A stretch of 6,576 bases of DNA from Candidatus Nitrosopumilus sp. (GTDB lineage Archaea; Thermoproteota; Nitrososphaeria; Nitrososphaerales; Nitrosopumilaceae), in the NCBI GenBank assembly GCA_022758935.1, contig JAEMQG010000050.1, forward strand, positions 1-6,576, read 5' to 3'. Shown here in pieces: positions 1-5,075 of the stretch. The notes beneath the pieces are model-generated. The model made no database searches. It saw only the letters and a list, made by a program, of their open reading frames with translations, and was not told the DNA's origin. The stretch's first letter is position 1, and each line of letters starts with the position of its first letter. Both the position numbers and the translations under genes were made by a program.

Positions 1-494
1 CGAGTGAGAATCTCCTTGACAGAATTTTTTGTTAATTTAGACAAGTAGAAAATTTCAGCTGCAGTTAGTGCCTTAATTTTTAATTGTGGGTGATTTTTCT
101 TGATAATTTTCATCATGTCTTCATAATACTCAAGAGGGAGTTTTGGATGGAAACCACCTACAATGTGAACTTCAGTTGCACCCATATTTTTTGCAATGGC
201 AACACGTTGTTCAATTTGCTCTGGGGTGAGAGTGTATGCATCTTCAGCACCTTCTTTTCTATAAAATGCGCACATTTGACAACTTGCAGCGCAAACATTT
301 GTGTAATTCATGTAATACGATGCAGCGAAAGTTACTGTATCGCCAACTAATTTCTTTCTAGTAATATCAGCAACTGCACTTAACACATGTAAATTATCAT
401 AATTCATCAATTCCAGACCATCATCATAAGTTAATTCTTCTCCAGCAATTGCTCGATCCAACGCCTTAGATTCACCTACTAGTTGTTCTAACAC
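1..494 (-). CDS. Radical SAM enzyme of the CofH/MqnE family, N-terminal 164 residues (partial)
   Basis: The C-terminal part lies beyond the left edge of the window. I read the gene by hand from the minus strand: it starts with GTG at 494-492, a stop lies two codons upstream, and the frame is open to base 1. Residues 68-75 carry the C-x3-C-x2-C cluster (C68, C72, C75, followed by AFYR) that binds the 4Fe-4S cluster cleaving S-adenosylmethionine. A GATEVHIVGGFHP block (105-117), LPLEYY (119-124) and IKALTAAEI (140-148) follow. These blocks belong to the family holding CofH (FO synthase subunit for coenzyme F420), MqnE (aminofutalosine synthase) and MqnC (menaquinone). The HIVGG-HP-LP-EYY stretch reads closer to MqnE, but I cannot separate MqnE from CofH on half a protein, so no symbol is given. 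The enzyme should be cytosolic. A TATA-like core centred 26 bases before the GTG predicts a leaderless mRNA. Confidence 0.88.
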   Translation of the reverse strand, partial: MLEQLVGESKALDRAIAGEELTYDDGLELMNYDNLHVLSAVADITRKKLVGDTVTFAASYYMNYTNVCAASCQMCAFYRKEGAEDAYTLTPEQIEQRVAIAKNMGATEVHIVGGFHPKLPLEYYEDMMKIIKKNHPQLKIKALTAAEIFYLSKLTKNSVKEILT

Positions 495-508
495 ATATCA
501 AGTCAACT

Positions 509-530
509 GTTAAAGGATATATTCCTTAAC
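509..530. promoter_or_regulatory. Palindromic, probably bidirectional TATA element
   Basis: The arms GTTAA(A)GGA and TCCTTAAC flank a TATAT core, giving an inverted repeat with one bulged A. The ATATAT core (517-522) is centred about 26 bases before the GTG at 494 on the minus strand, the expected distance for a leaderless archaeal transcript. On the plus strand it would start RNA near 546, leaving a leader of about 28 bases before the ATG at 574. A second AT-rich box, AAATAA at 544-549, sits about 27 bases before that ATG and may instead drive the zinc-finger gene leaderlessly. The symmetry could also bind a dimeric regulator. The spacing is seen; the function is inferred. Confidence 0.5.
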
Positions 531-573
531 TGTCAGTCTCAAGAAATAAGTAGGCAGACAAATTACAAACATC

Positions 574-747
574 ATGGTACTTCCACTTGTTGATGAAGAT
601 AAGCTAAAGTGTTACTTGTGTCATAGAGGATTTGAGAATATCGAAAAACTCAGAGAGCATCAAAATACAGAGCATATGGAATTTTTTGAATCCCATGAAA
701 AAAATAGTAAACGTGAACCAGTGCCAGGCGACGTTACTGTGTTTTAG
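574..747 (+). CDS. Single C2H2 zinc-finger protein, 57 aa
   Basis: This short gene runs from ATG at 574 to TAG at 745-747. The 57-residue product holds one textbook C2H2 finger, C13-x2-C16-x12-H29-x4-H34, with the two conserved hydrophobic core positions F20 and L26 in their usual places (CYLCHRGF, then EKLREH). About twelve residues precede the finger and an acidic and lysine-rich tail follows it. A single finger binds DNA weakly alone, so it may act as a dimer, as a partner of another protein, or on RNA; the role is not known. It diverges from the radical SAM gene (79-base gap) and its last 14 bases overlap the 3' end of the TPR gene on the other strand. No ribosome-binding site precedes the ATG. 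The exact finger spacing makes a real gene very likely. Confidence 0.82.
   Translation: MVLPLVDEDKLKCYLCHRGFENIEKLREHQNTEHMEFFESHEKNSKREPVPGDVTVF
698..704 (-). terminator. T7 tract, probable terminator of the TPR gene
   Basis: Seven A residues on the plus strand give T7 on the minus strand, about 30 bases past the TPR stop codon. It lies inside the zinc-finger coding sequence, where it encodes part of the lysine-rich tail. It is the first strong T tract that RNA polymerase would meet after the TPR gene. Confidence 0.4.
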
Positions 748-1231
748 ATTTTTGTTTTTGTACAGCCTTTAACAATTCTTTAACCATTTCTTTACTAATG
801 CTAGCAAGATCATAATCATGATCAATAGATAATGCTTTTTTAAAATGCTTTAATGCATCGGCAAAATTTCCCAATTCGCCTAACGATAGTCCTTTGTAGG
901 CTAATGCCATAGCACATTTTTTATCAACTTTAAGGGCCAGATCATAACACTTGATTGCATCTTTGTATTTTTCACTTGTATGTAATGATGCACCTTTGTT
1001 CACCAACGCGTTGAGGTTTTTTGGATCAATGAATAATACTTTATCATAAAATTTTATAGCTTGTTTTATTCTACCTAAATTTTGCAGTGTCACACCTTTG
1101 TCAATTAACGCATTAATGTTTTTAGGCTCTTGTTTTAATGCTAAATCATATAATTTCAGAGCATCTAAAAAATTACCATCTTCACAAAGATCATAAGCTT
1201 GCGATAATATTTTATCTAATTCTTTACTCAA
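734..1231 (-). CDS. Tetratricopeptide repeat (TPR) protein, 165 aa
   Basis: The protein is almost entirely four uninterrupted 34-residue TPR units at residues 9-42, 43-76, 77-110 and 111-144. Each has the standard pattern: small residues at positions 8 and 20, an aromatic near position 11 or 24, and a turn of the DPKN type (QEPKN, IDPKN, VDKKC, IDHDY). A charged helix at 145-165 ending in QKQKSKTQ caps the array. TPR arrays form a curved scaffold that binds peptides of partner proteins; no catalytic site and no signal peptide or membrane segment are visible, so it should be cytosolic. The partner is unknown. The start is TTG at 1231-1229; no in-frame ATG or GTG lies between it and the upstream stop. 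Its 3' end overlaps the zinc-finger gene by 14 bases, tail to tail. Confidence 0.9.
   Translation of the reverse strand: MSKELDKILSQAYDLCEDGNFLDALKLYDLALKQEPKNINALIDKGVTLQNLGRIKQAIKFYDKVLFIDPKNLNALVNKGASLHTSEKYKDAIKCYDLALKVDKKCAMALAYKGLSLGELGNFADALKHFKKALSIDHDYDLASISKEMVKELLKAVQKQKSKTQ
748..760 (+). terminator. T-rich terminator of the zinc-finger gene
   Basis: The sequence right after the TAG is ATTTTTGTTTTTG, a typical archaeal oligo-T release signal without a hairpin. It lies inside the last codons of the opposing TPR gene, where the same bases encode the Lys/Gln-rich tail of that protein. Confidence 0.5.
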
Positions 1232-1238
1232 TGTGTAT

Positions 1239-1263
1239 TTGATAATACTTTATCAATAATATA
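1239..1263 (-). promoter_or_regulatory. TPR promoter with a perfect 7-bp inverted repeat
   Basis: On the minus strand TATATTAT at 1263-1256 is centred about 28 bases before the TTG start, fitting a leaderless promoter. Directly downstream, 1239-1256 holds the inverted repeat TTGATAA-4-TTATCAA with perfect 7-bp arms. The repeat sits between the TATA box and the start codon, where a bound repressor would block transcription. Palindromes of this size also arise by chance in AT-rich DNA. Confidence 0.4.
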
Positions 1264-1315
1264 GATTCTAACTTTTTTGTTCCTAAATCCCTAAGTTTTT
1301 AGAAAAATTAAAAAA

Positions 1316-1462
1316 TTGTTGAAATCTATTGTATTTTTCATCTTGTTTGGTTCAAGTGTTAGTTTAAGCATTTTTTCAATACCATACACTTTTGCTAATT
1401 ATGCTTGTAATTCTGAAGAATCATTAATTACAAACATGTTACGCCTATCTCACAGAAATTAA
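1316..1462 (+). CDS. Possible small secreted peptide or N-terminal gene remnant, 48 aa
   Basis: A frame on the plus strand opens with TTG at 1316 (or TTG at 1319) and ends at TAA 1460-1462. Its product begins LLKSIVFFILFGSSVSLSIF and continues SIPYTFANYACNSEE, which reads like an export signal: a lysine, a long hydrophobic core, then a polar stretch with a possible cleavage near TFA. The mature part would be only about 20 residues (through LRLSHRN), too short for a known domain. I see no convincing TATA box at the leaderless distance. It may be a tiny secreted peptide, the front end of a decayed secreted protein, or chance in AT-rich DNA. The hydrophobic pattern is seen; the coding status is a guess. 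Confidence 0.28.
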   Translation: MLKSIVFFILFGSSVSLSIFSIPYTFANYACNSEESLITNMLRLSHRN

Positions 1463-1474
1463 AAAAATAAAAAA
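1461..1474 (-). terminator. Oligo-T terminator of the SIMPL gene
   Basis: On the minus strand T6-A-T7 begins three bases past the TAG stop of the SIMPL gene, a strong hairpin-free archaeal terminator. Confidence 0.6.
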
Positions 1475-1477
1475 TGC

Positions 1478-2245
1478 CTAGTTGCTTCCAATAATAAAGA
1501 CAACATTGGCGCTTGTACTTACATCTTGATCAGATGAAAATACTGGTGTTGGTGCTCCTGAATCTGCCCTAGCATATGTTGCTGGACTGTACATCGGAGT
1601 TGGCACTGAGAATTCATCCAAAGATACCAGTTTGACTCCAATTATTTTGTGGTTCAGTGGAACCAGTGCTTTTTCTGCTCTAGTCTTTGCATTGAGTACT
1701 GCTTTTTCCAGCAAGTCATCTTTTAGTTTCTGCTGGGTCACAGGAGATAGTGAAAAGTAAACGCTGTCTACTCTGTTAACTCCTGCATTTACTGCATTGT
1801 CAATTATGCTAGCTGCACTATCTAGCTTGCCAGTGTGTACTGTTACAATATTTGATACTTTGTAACCTACAAGTGTCTGAGTCCATATGGCAGTTGTTTT
1901 GTCCTCATGTGATTCGTACACTGGGTATATGCTAAAAGATGAAGTTCCAATATCTGATTCTGGTATTCCTGCTGATTTGATTGCAGTAATTACTTGGTTC
2001 ATCAGTACTGAATTGGAATCAAGTGCTTCTTTTGCTGTTTTTTCCTGCGTCTCTACGCCAAAATTGATGTTGAGCTGGTCTGGCTTTACTGAGGCAGTAG
2101 CCATTCCAGTCACAGAGAGTGTTTTCTCTCTTGATGGGTATGGCGTGATTTCTTGAGCATCTACGCTTGGAGCAACTGAAAGCGCACTCATAGTTACAGA
2201 AACTACGAGCACCACAATCATTGCTGCAATGAGTTTTGTGTTCAT
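1478..2245 (-). CDS. Secreted SIMPL-domain (DUF541, YggE-like) protein, 255 aa
   Basis: The start is ATG at 2245-2243. Residues 1-30 form a signal peptide: MNTK, a hydrophobic core AAMIVVLVVSVTMSALSV, and a likely cleavage after SVDA. The SIMPL/DUF541 domain fills about residues 42-250. It begins with LSVTGMATASVKPDQLNINF, then ETQEKTAKEAL, an IKSAGIPESDIGTSSFSI strand-turn, GYKVSNIVTV, a helix around LDSAASIIDNAVNAGVNRVD, and a C-terminal helix around residues 178-193 (EKAVLNAKTRAEKALV). The length is usual for the family. Bacterial YggE is linked to lowered oxidative stress and other relatives build channel-like oligomers, but no enzymatic activity is established; here it should work outside the membrane. 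It is transcribed alone, divergently from the tail-collar locus. A weak CTTATC box (2274-2269) lies about 26 bases before the ATG, and a better AT-rich box lies at 2291-2286. Confidence 0.92.
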   Translation of the reverse strand: MNTKLIAAMIVVLVVSVTMSALSVAPSVDAQEITPYPSREKTLSVTGMATASVKPDQLNINFGVETQEKTAKEALDSNSVLMNQVITAIKSAGIPESDIGTSSFSIYPVYESHEDKTTAIWTQTLVGYKVSNIVTVHTGKLDSAASIIDNAVNAGVNRVDSVYFSLSPVTQQKLKDDLLEKAVLNAKTRAEKALVPLNHKIIGVKLVSLDEFSVPTPMYSPATYARADSGAPTPVFSSDQDVSTSANVVFIIGSN

Positions 2246-2336
2246 GAACTGTATGAGATTATTTTGAAGATAAGGTTTGATTAAAGTATAATTTAATAAA
2301 AAGTCTTAAAAGAACAGAATTTTAGAGGGTTAGACA

Positions 2337-2346
2337 TTTTAAATTA
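2337..2346 (+). promoter_or_regulatory. TATA box of the tail-collar locus
   Basis: TTTTAAATTA is centred about 26 bases before the GTG at 2367. This supports that GTG as the original leaderless start and suggests that the locus was, or still is, transcribed. Confidence 0.45.
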
Positions 2347-2366
2347 TCACCACTGCAACCTCATAT

Positions 2367-2695
2367 GTGATAAAAGATAATACAGCAATTTCACAGCTGG
2401 GTTTTGATCCAATTATTGGAAATCTACCTATCTTTGCTGAAGCAGCTTTAGACCCATATCTTGGTGAAATTATCCTATTTGGAGGAAACTATGCCCCAAC
2501 TGGATGGGCATTTGCACAAGGACAATGCTACCAATTCTACAAAACACAGCATTGTTTGCAATTCTTGGAACACAATATGGCGGTGATGGCATAACAACCT
2601 TTGCCTTACCAGACCTTCATTGTCTTGAACCTGAAGGAAATACAGGTCCATTCTATATCATTGCTTTGACAGGTATTTTCCCATCTCCCCCTTGA
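2367..2695 (+). pseudogene. Tail-collar domain protein (microcystin-dependent-protein type), frameshifted
   Basis: Two overlapping frames together encode one tail-collar domain (Pfam Tail Collar type, found in phage tail fibres and in bacterial and archaeal relatives). The first frame starts with GTG at 2367 and gives DPYLGEIILFGGNYAPTGWA followed by FAQGQ; it then leaves the family sequence. The second frame resumes at 2525 with MLPILQNTALFAILGTQYGG, then DGITTFALPDL, and ends YIIALTGIFPSPP at TGA 2693-2695. Family members normally read DGQ-LLPI-QNTALF-ILGT-YGGDG-TTFALPDL without a break. The join is at CAATG (2523-2527): one extra A, giving CAA-ATG, would restore a product of about 109 residues. 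The short form without the usual middle region is known among relatives, so only the frameshift marks it as broken. A sequencing error or reversible slippage remains possible. Confidence 0.8.
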
Positions 2696-2704
2696 GATTC
2701 ACAT

Positions 2705-2719
2705 CTTTTTTTATTTTCT
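2705..2719 (+). terminator. T-rich terminator after the tail-collar locus
   Basis: CTTTTTTTTATTTTC begins about 10 bases after the tail-collar stop codon. It is a clear oligo-T release signal in the direction of that gene. Confidence 0.5.
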
Positions 2720-2807
2720 TAATGCCACGCCATCATGATTTTTGTTTAGATTATTGCGACTTGGATTCTAAACTTTTGTTAATGTTCCTGAACAACATGC
2801 TAGAAAG

Positions 2808-2814
2808 TATTTAT
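2808..2814 (+). promoter_or_regulatory. TATA box of the PII-like gene
   Basis: TATTTAT is centred 26 bases before the ATG at 2837. It predicts a transcript beginning at or next to the start codon. No Shine-Dalgarno sequence is present in the intervening bases. Confidence 0.55.
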
Positions 2815-2836
2815 GACCACATACAAGTGAAATAAA

Positions 2837-3184
2837 ATGAAAAAAGTCGAGATACACACAAAAAATGAGTTTATGAAGCCAATTTTAGATGCTCTAAAAA
2901 AAATGGAGGTTGGAGGAATAACAGTAGAACAAGTACGTGGTAGAGGACAATCTGATTTGCAAATGGTGAGAGGATTGAGAGGAACTGCAAAATTTGTGGC
3001 AATTTTCAATTCAAGAAATTTGATTTATACAATTGTAAATGATGATAAGGTAGAGAGAATAGTAAAAACAGTTCTAGATATAGTTCAAAAAGAGGACACA
3101 GAATCATTTGGAAAAATATTCATTACAAACGTTGAAGATGTAGTGGATTTATCAACGGGGAAACGAGGAACCGATGCAATATAG
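2837..3184 (+). CDS. Divergent PII-like (GlnB/GlnK family) protein, 115 aa
   Basis: Length and layout match the trimeric PII signal proteins that sense ATP, ADP and 2-oxoglutarate and control nitrogen uptake and assimilation. It has an N-terminal MKKVEI strand, a helix to residue 24, GGITVEQVRGRG (26-37) leading into the T-loop, the strand FVAIF (53-57), NDDKVERIVKTVLDIV (68-83), and a typical C-terminal end GKIFITNVEDVV...TGKRGTDAI (92-115). Key sites are altered. The B-loop, normally T-G-x-x-G-D-G-K, reads E86-D-T-E-S-F-G92-K93, so only the last glycine and lysine remain. The T-loop (about 38-50) has no tyrosine for uridylylation. The usual arginines before the C-terminal TG are replaced by D104-L105-S106. 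Canonical ATP binding is therefore doubtful, and it may be a PII-like protein with another ligand. No ammonium transporter gene adjoins it; it stands alone with its own promoter. Confidence 0.85.
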   Translation: MKKVEIHTKNEFMKPILDALKKMEVGGITVEQVRGRGQSDLQMVRGLRGTAKFVAIFNSRNLIYTIVNDDKVERIVKTVLDIVQKEDTESFGKIFITNVEDVVDLSTGKRGTDAI

Positions 3185-3210
3185 GAATAAAATTCATCAG
3201 AAACATCAAC

Positions 3211-3217
3211 TTTTATC
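3211..3217 (+). promoter_or_regulatory. TATA box of the YVTN propeller gene
   Basis: TTTTATC is centred 28 bases before the ATG at 3242 and lies in the 57-base gap after the PII-like gene. The propeller gene therefore seems to have its own leaderless promoter rather than depending on read-through. Confidence 0.45.
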
Positions 3218-3241
3218 TTGTTTGAAATTTGTAATAAATAA

Positions 3242-4423
3242 ATGAATAAAATTCTCACATTATGCATTTTAGGAATTTTATCTATTACTATGCTTTACGG
3301 TATAGACAAAAATTATTCTCTGGATTTAAAATTCTATCAGAATGCCTATGCTTTAGATGATACAATGGATTCAATTAGTTTTGGAGAACTAAACACAGGA
3401 ACTGTTGCTGTAAATCAGCAAACAAATCTAGTTTATGTCACCAACTTTAGAAATGGAACAGTGTCCGTCATTGACGGGGACTCTAATGATATGATAGATT
3501 TTTTCAAAGCGGGAAAAACTCCATTTGGGCTAGGTATCAATGAAAAAACCAATATGATTTATGTTGGAGCAGAATACAACAATACCCTTTATGTGATAAA
3601 CGGCTTTACAAATACAATTGAGGATTCCATTGAGATAAAGGAACCCTATGATATTGCAGTTGATCCCAACACTAACATGGTTTATGTTACAAGTGACGGC
3701 TCAAAGTCAGTTTATGCAATTGATGGAAATACAAATAAAATTGTAAAAACTTTTGAGGTCTCAGACCCATGCGGTATTGCAGTAAATACCGAGACTGACA
3801 TGATATATGTGACAAGTGAATCTACTAACAAGGTCCATGTAATTGATAGCAAAAAAAATGAAATTGTTGGAATAATTGATGTTTCAGAGAGCCCGCGAGG
3901 GGTTATAGCAAATCCAACAACAAATATGATTTATGTAACAAATCAAAAAGCAAATACTGTTTCGATAATTGATGGTTCTACAAATTCTGTAATTGATTCA
4001 ATAGATGTTGGGGATAATCCAAAAAGAGTGGTTGTAAACCCAGAATCAAATATCATTTATGTGACAAATCAAGACTCAAATTCGCTTTCTGTTATCAATG
4101 GTTCTACAAATTCTGTAATTGGCTCAATACCCGTTAATAGTCCATTTGAAATGGCAATCAATTCTGATTCAAATAAGATCTATACGACATTTTATGGAAC
4201 AGGCGAATTGACAGTTATTCAGGGATATGTACCTGGTAAACAAGAAATTACTCTATCTGATAATCTTCCACCTATCAAACAAATGAAATTGGGAATCTCT
4301 TCCAAAGAGGTAACATGTGATGCAGGAAAAGAATTGATGTTTAAAAATTCTAATGGGGCAGCAGCTTGTGTAAAATCAGAAACTGTAGAAAAATTAATTG
4401 CAAGAAACTGGGGCTATCGTTAA
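3242..4423 (+). CDS. Secreted seven-repeat YVTN beta-propeller protein, 393 aa
   Basis: Residues 1-37 look like a signal peptide (MNKILTLCILGILSITMLYG, likely cleavage after NAYA). Seven YVTN-type repeats of about 41-42 residues follow, roughly residues 50-330. Each carries a version of G-IAVN-TN-IYVTN-...-SVIDG-TN-VI-SI, with YVTN intact in repeats 1, 5 and 6 and YVTS, YVGA or YTTF in the others. Such repeats form a beta-propeller on archaeal cell surfaces that usually binds proteins or glycans; no catalytic residues are apparent. After a linker (about 330-344), residues 345-393 form a separate small tail, KQMKLGISSKEVTCDAG...AACVKSETVEKLIARNWGYR, with two cysteines that could form a disulphide; I recognise similar tails on other thaumarchaeal secreted proteins. 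There is no C-terminal membrane helix, so the protein is probably released or held by contacts. Many N-x-S/T sites would allow N-glycosylation. Confidence 0.9.
   Translation: MNKILTLCILGILSITMLYGIDKNYSLDLKFYQNAYALDDTMDSISFGELNTGTVAVNQQTNLVYVTNFRNGTVSVIDGDSNDMIDFFKAGKTPFGLGINEKTNMIYVGAEYNNTLYVINGFTNTIEDSIEIKEPYDIAVDPNTNMVYVTSDGSKSVYAIDGNTNKIVKTFEVSDPCGIAVNTETDMIYVTSESTNKVHVIDSKKNEIVGIIDVSESPRGVIANPTTNMIYVTNQKANTVSIIDGSTNSVIDSIDVGDNPKRVVVNPESNIIYVTNQDSNSLSVINGSTNSVIGSIPVNSPFEMAINSDSNKIYTTFYGTGELTVIQGYVPGKQEITLSDNLPPIKQMKLGISSKEVTCDAGKELMFKNSNGAAACVKSETVEKLIARNWGYR
3972..4121 (+). repeat. Near-identical DNA repeat units inside the propeller gene
   Basis: A 24-base stretch at 3972-3995 (beginning ATGGTTCTACAAATTCTG) recurs exactly at 4098-4121, 126 bases, or 42 codons, downstream. 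This is one propeller repeat. The other repeats match at protein level but much less at DNA level, so repeats 5 and 6 arose by a recent duplication or have been homogenised by gene conversion. Confidence 0.8.
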
Positions 4424-4519
4424 TCTCTTAAAATTAGATTCTAAACTCTTTTTGCTTTCGTGTAAAATTAATAGCCTTTTTTGCAGAAAAATAAAAACAA
4501 TTCCATTCAATAGTTGAGA
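4424..4519. terminator. Shared convergent 3' region with T tracts on both strands
   Basis: The gap separates two tail-to-tail genes. On the plus strand CTCTTTTTG (4446-4454) and CTTTTTTGC further on can end the propeller transcript. On the minus strand TTGTTTTTATTTTTC (about 4500-4486) can end the cupredoxin transcript. One copy of the recurring ATTCTAAACT...TTTTTG motif lies at 4437-4454. Confidence 0.5.
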
Positions 4520-5002
4520 TTATGGTAATACTACTAGTTGTCCGACCATACTTGGTAAATCATATGTGCAATAATAGGTGAATGTACCTACCGTGTCAGC
4601 TGTAAAACTAAATGTGGTGCTTTCTCCACCAGCTAGGTCGTAATTCATTTTGTATGGTGATTCCAAGGTGAAAGTATGTCTATCATCTGGTTCCTCTGCT
4701 GTGTTGATAAAGTGAATCGTGATGTTGTCTCCTTTATGGACTAGAATTTGTGTTAACGTGTATACTGCTACGGGTACACCGACTTTATCCTCATCTGCGT
4801 TTAATTCTTGTGTGAAAATGTAAAACTCATTTTTGTCAATGCCAGGTGCCCCAATCTCCAAGTTTTCATTCTGCTCATAATCCGTTACTGTTTCTACTTT
4901 GTCATTTAGATTGACAAGCATTACTAACGCAGCAGATGAGATTATTATTGCCACTGCAATTCCTATAATTAATCCAGCTATGATAGCGTTGTTTAATGCC
5001 AT
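4520..5002 (-). CDS. Membrane-anchored cupredoxin (blue-copper-like) with an incomplete ligand set, 160 aa
   Basis: Residues 6-30 are one hydrophobic helix (AIIAGLIIGIAVAIIISSAAL) that would hold the domain outside the membrane. After a polar linker (31-57) a cupredoxin fold spans about 58-160, ending in the usual GTFTYYC...M-GQLVVLP strand. Expected type-1 copper ligands are the histidine H109 (DDRHTFTLE), the cysteine C145, a histidine two or three residues later, and the methionine M152. In CTYDLPSM the second histidine position holds D148 (codon GAT, one base from CAT). The site would thus be His-Cys-Met plus Asp, or not a classical blue copper centre. Ammonia oxidisers of this group use many small copper proteins as electron carriers in place of cytochromes, so an electron-transfer role is likely but not proven. 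The ATG at 5002 is the clear start; a TTTAATAC box lies at 5039-5032. Confidence 0.88.
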   Translation of the reverse strand: MALNNAIIAGLIIGIAVAIIISSAALVMLVNLNDKVETVTDYEQNENLEIGAPGIDKNEFYIFTQELNADEDKVGVPVAVYTLTQILVHKGDNITIHFINTAEEPDDRHTFTLESPYKMNYDLAGGESTTFSFTADTVGTFTYYCTYDLPSMVGQLVVLP

Positions 5003-5031
5003 GTATTCTTATTGGATTGTTCGTCATCATC

Positions 5032-5060
5032 GTATTAAAGGGCATATGGTTTTAACCACA
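5032..5060 (-). promoter_or_regulatory. Cupredoxin promoter with an adjoining palindrome
   Basis: TTTAATAC (5039-5032 on the minus strand) is the best TATA candidate, about 33 bases before the ATG, implying a very short leader. Just upstream lies the inverted repeat TGGTT-TT-AACCA (5047-5058), which extends to 5045-5060 with one mismatched pair. Its place next to the TATA/BRE region suits an operator or activator site. This is a positional inference only. Confidence 0.35.
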
Positions 5061-5075
5061 TATTGTTCATCGTTC

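Noticed and set aside
84..350. Open plus-strand frame of 88 codons
   Set aside because: It lies antisense to the radical SAM gene, whose C-x3-C-x2-C and GGFHP motifs make the minus strand the coding strand.
1887..2156. Open plus-strand frame within the SIMPL gene
   Set aside because: It is antisense to a well-supported secreted SIMPL protein and has no recognisable domain of its own.
2523..2527. Programmed -1 frameshift in the tail-collar gene
   Set aside because: There is no slippery heptamer of the X-XXY-YYZ type and no obvious downstream stem, so simple loss of one A is the easier reading.
2367..2695. Tail-collar gene as a sign of a prophage or contractile injection system
   Set aside because: No other phage, tail or integrase gene is present in the window, and stand-alone relatives of this domain are common.
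2800..3267. Two minus-strand frames (2800-3009 and 3085-3267) over the PII-like gene
   Set aside because: They are shadows of the PII-like coding sequence and show no domain or promoter.
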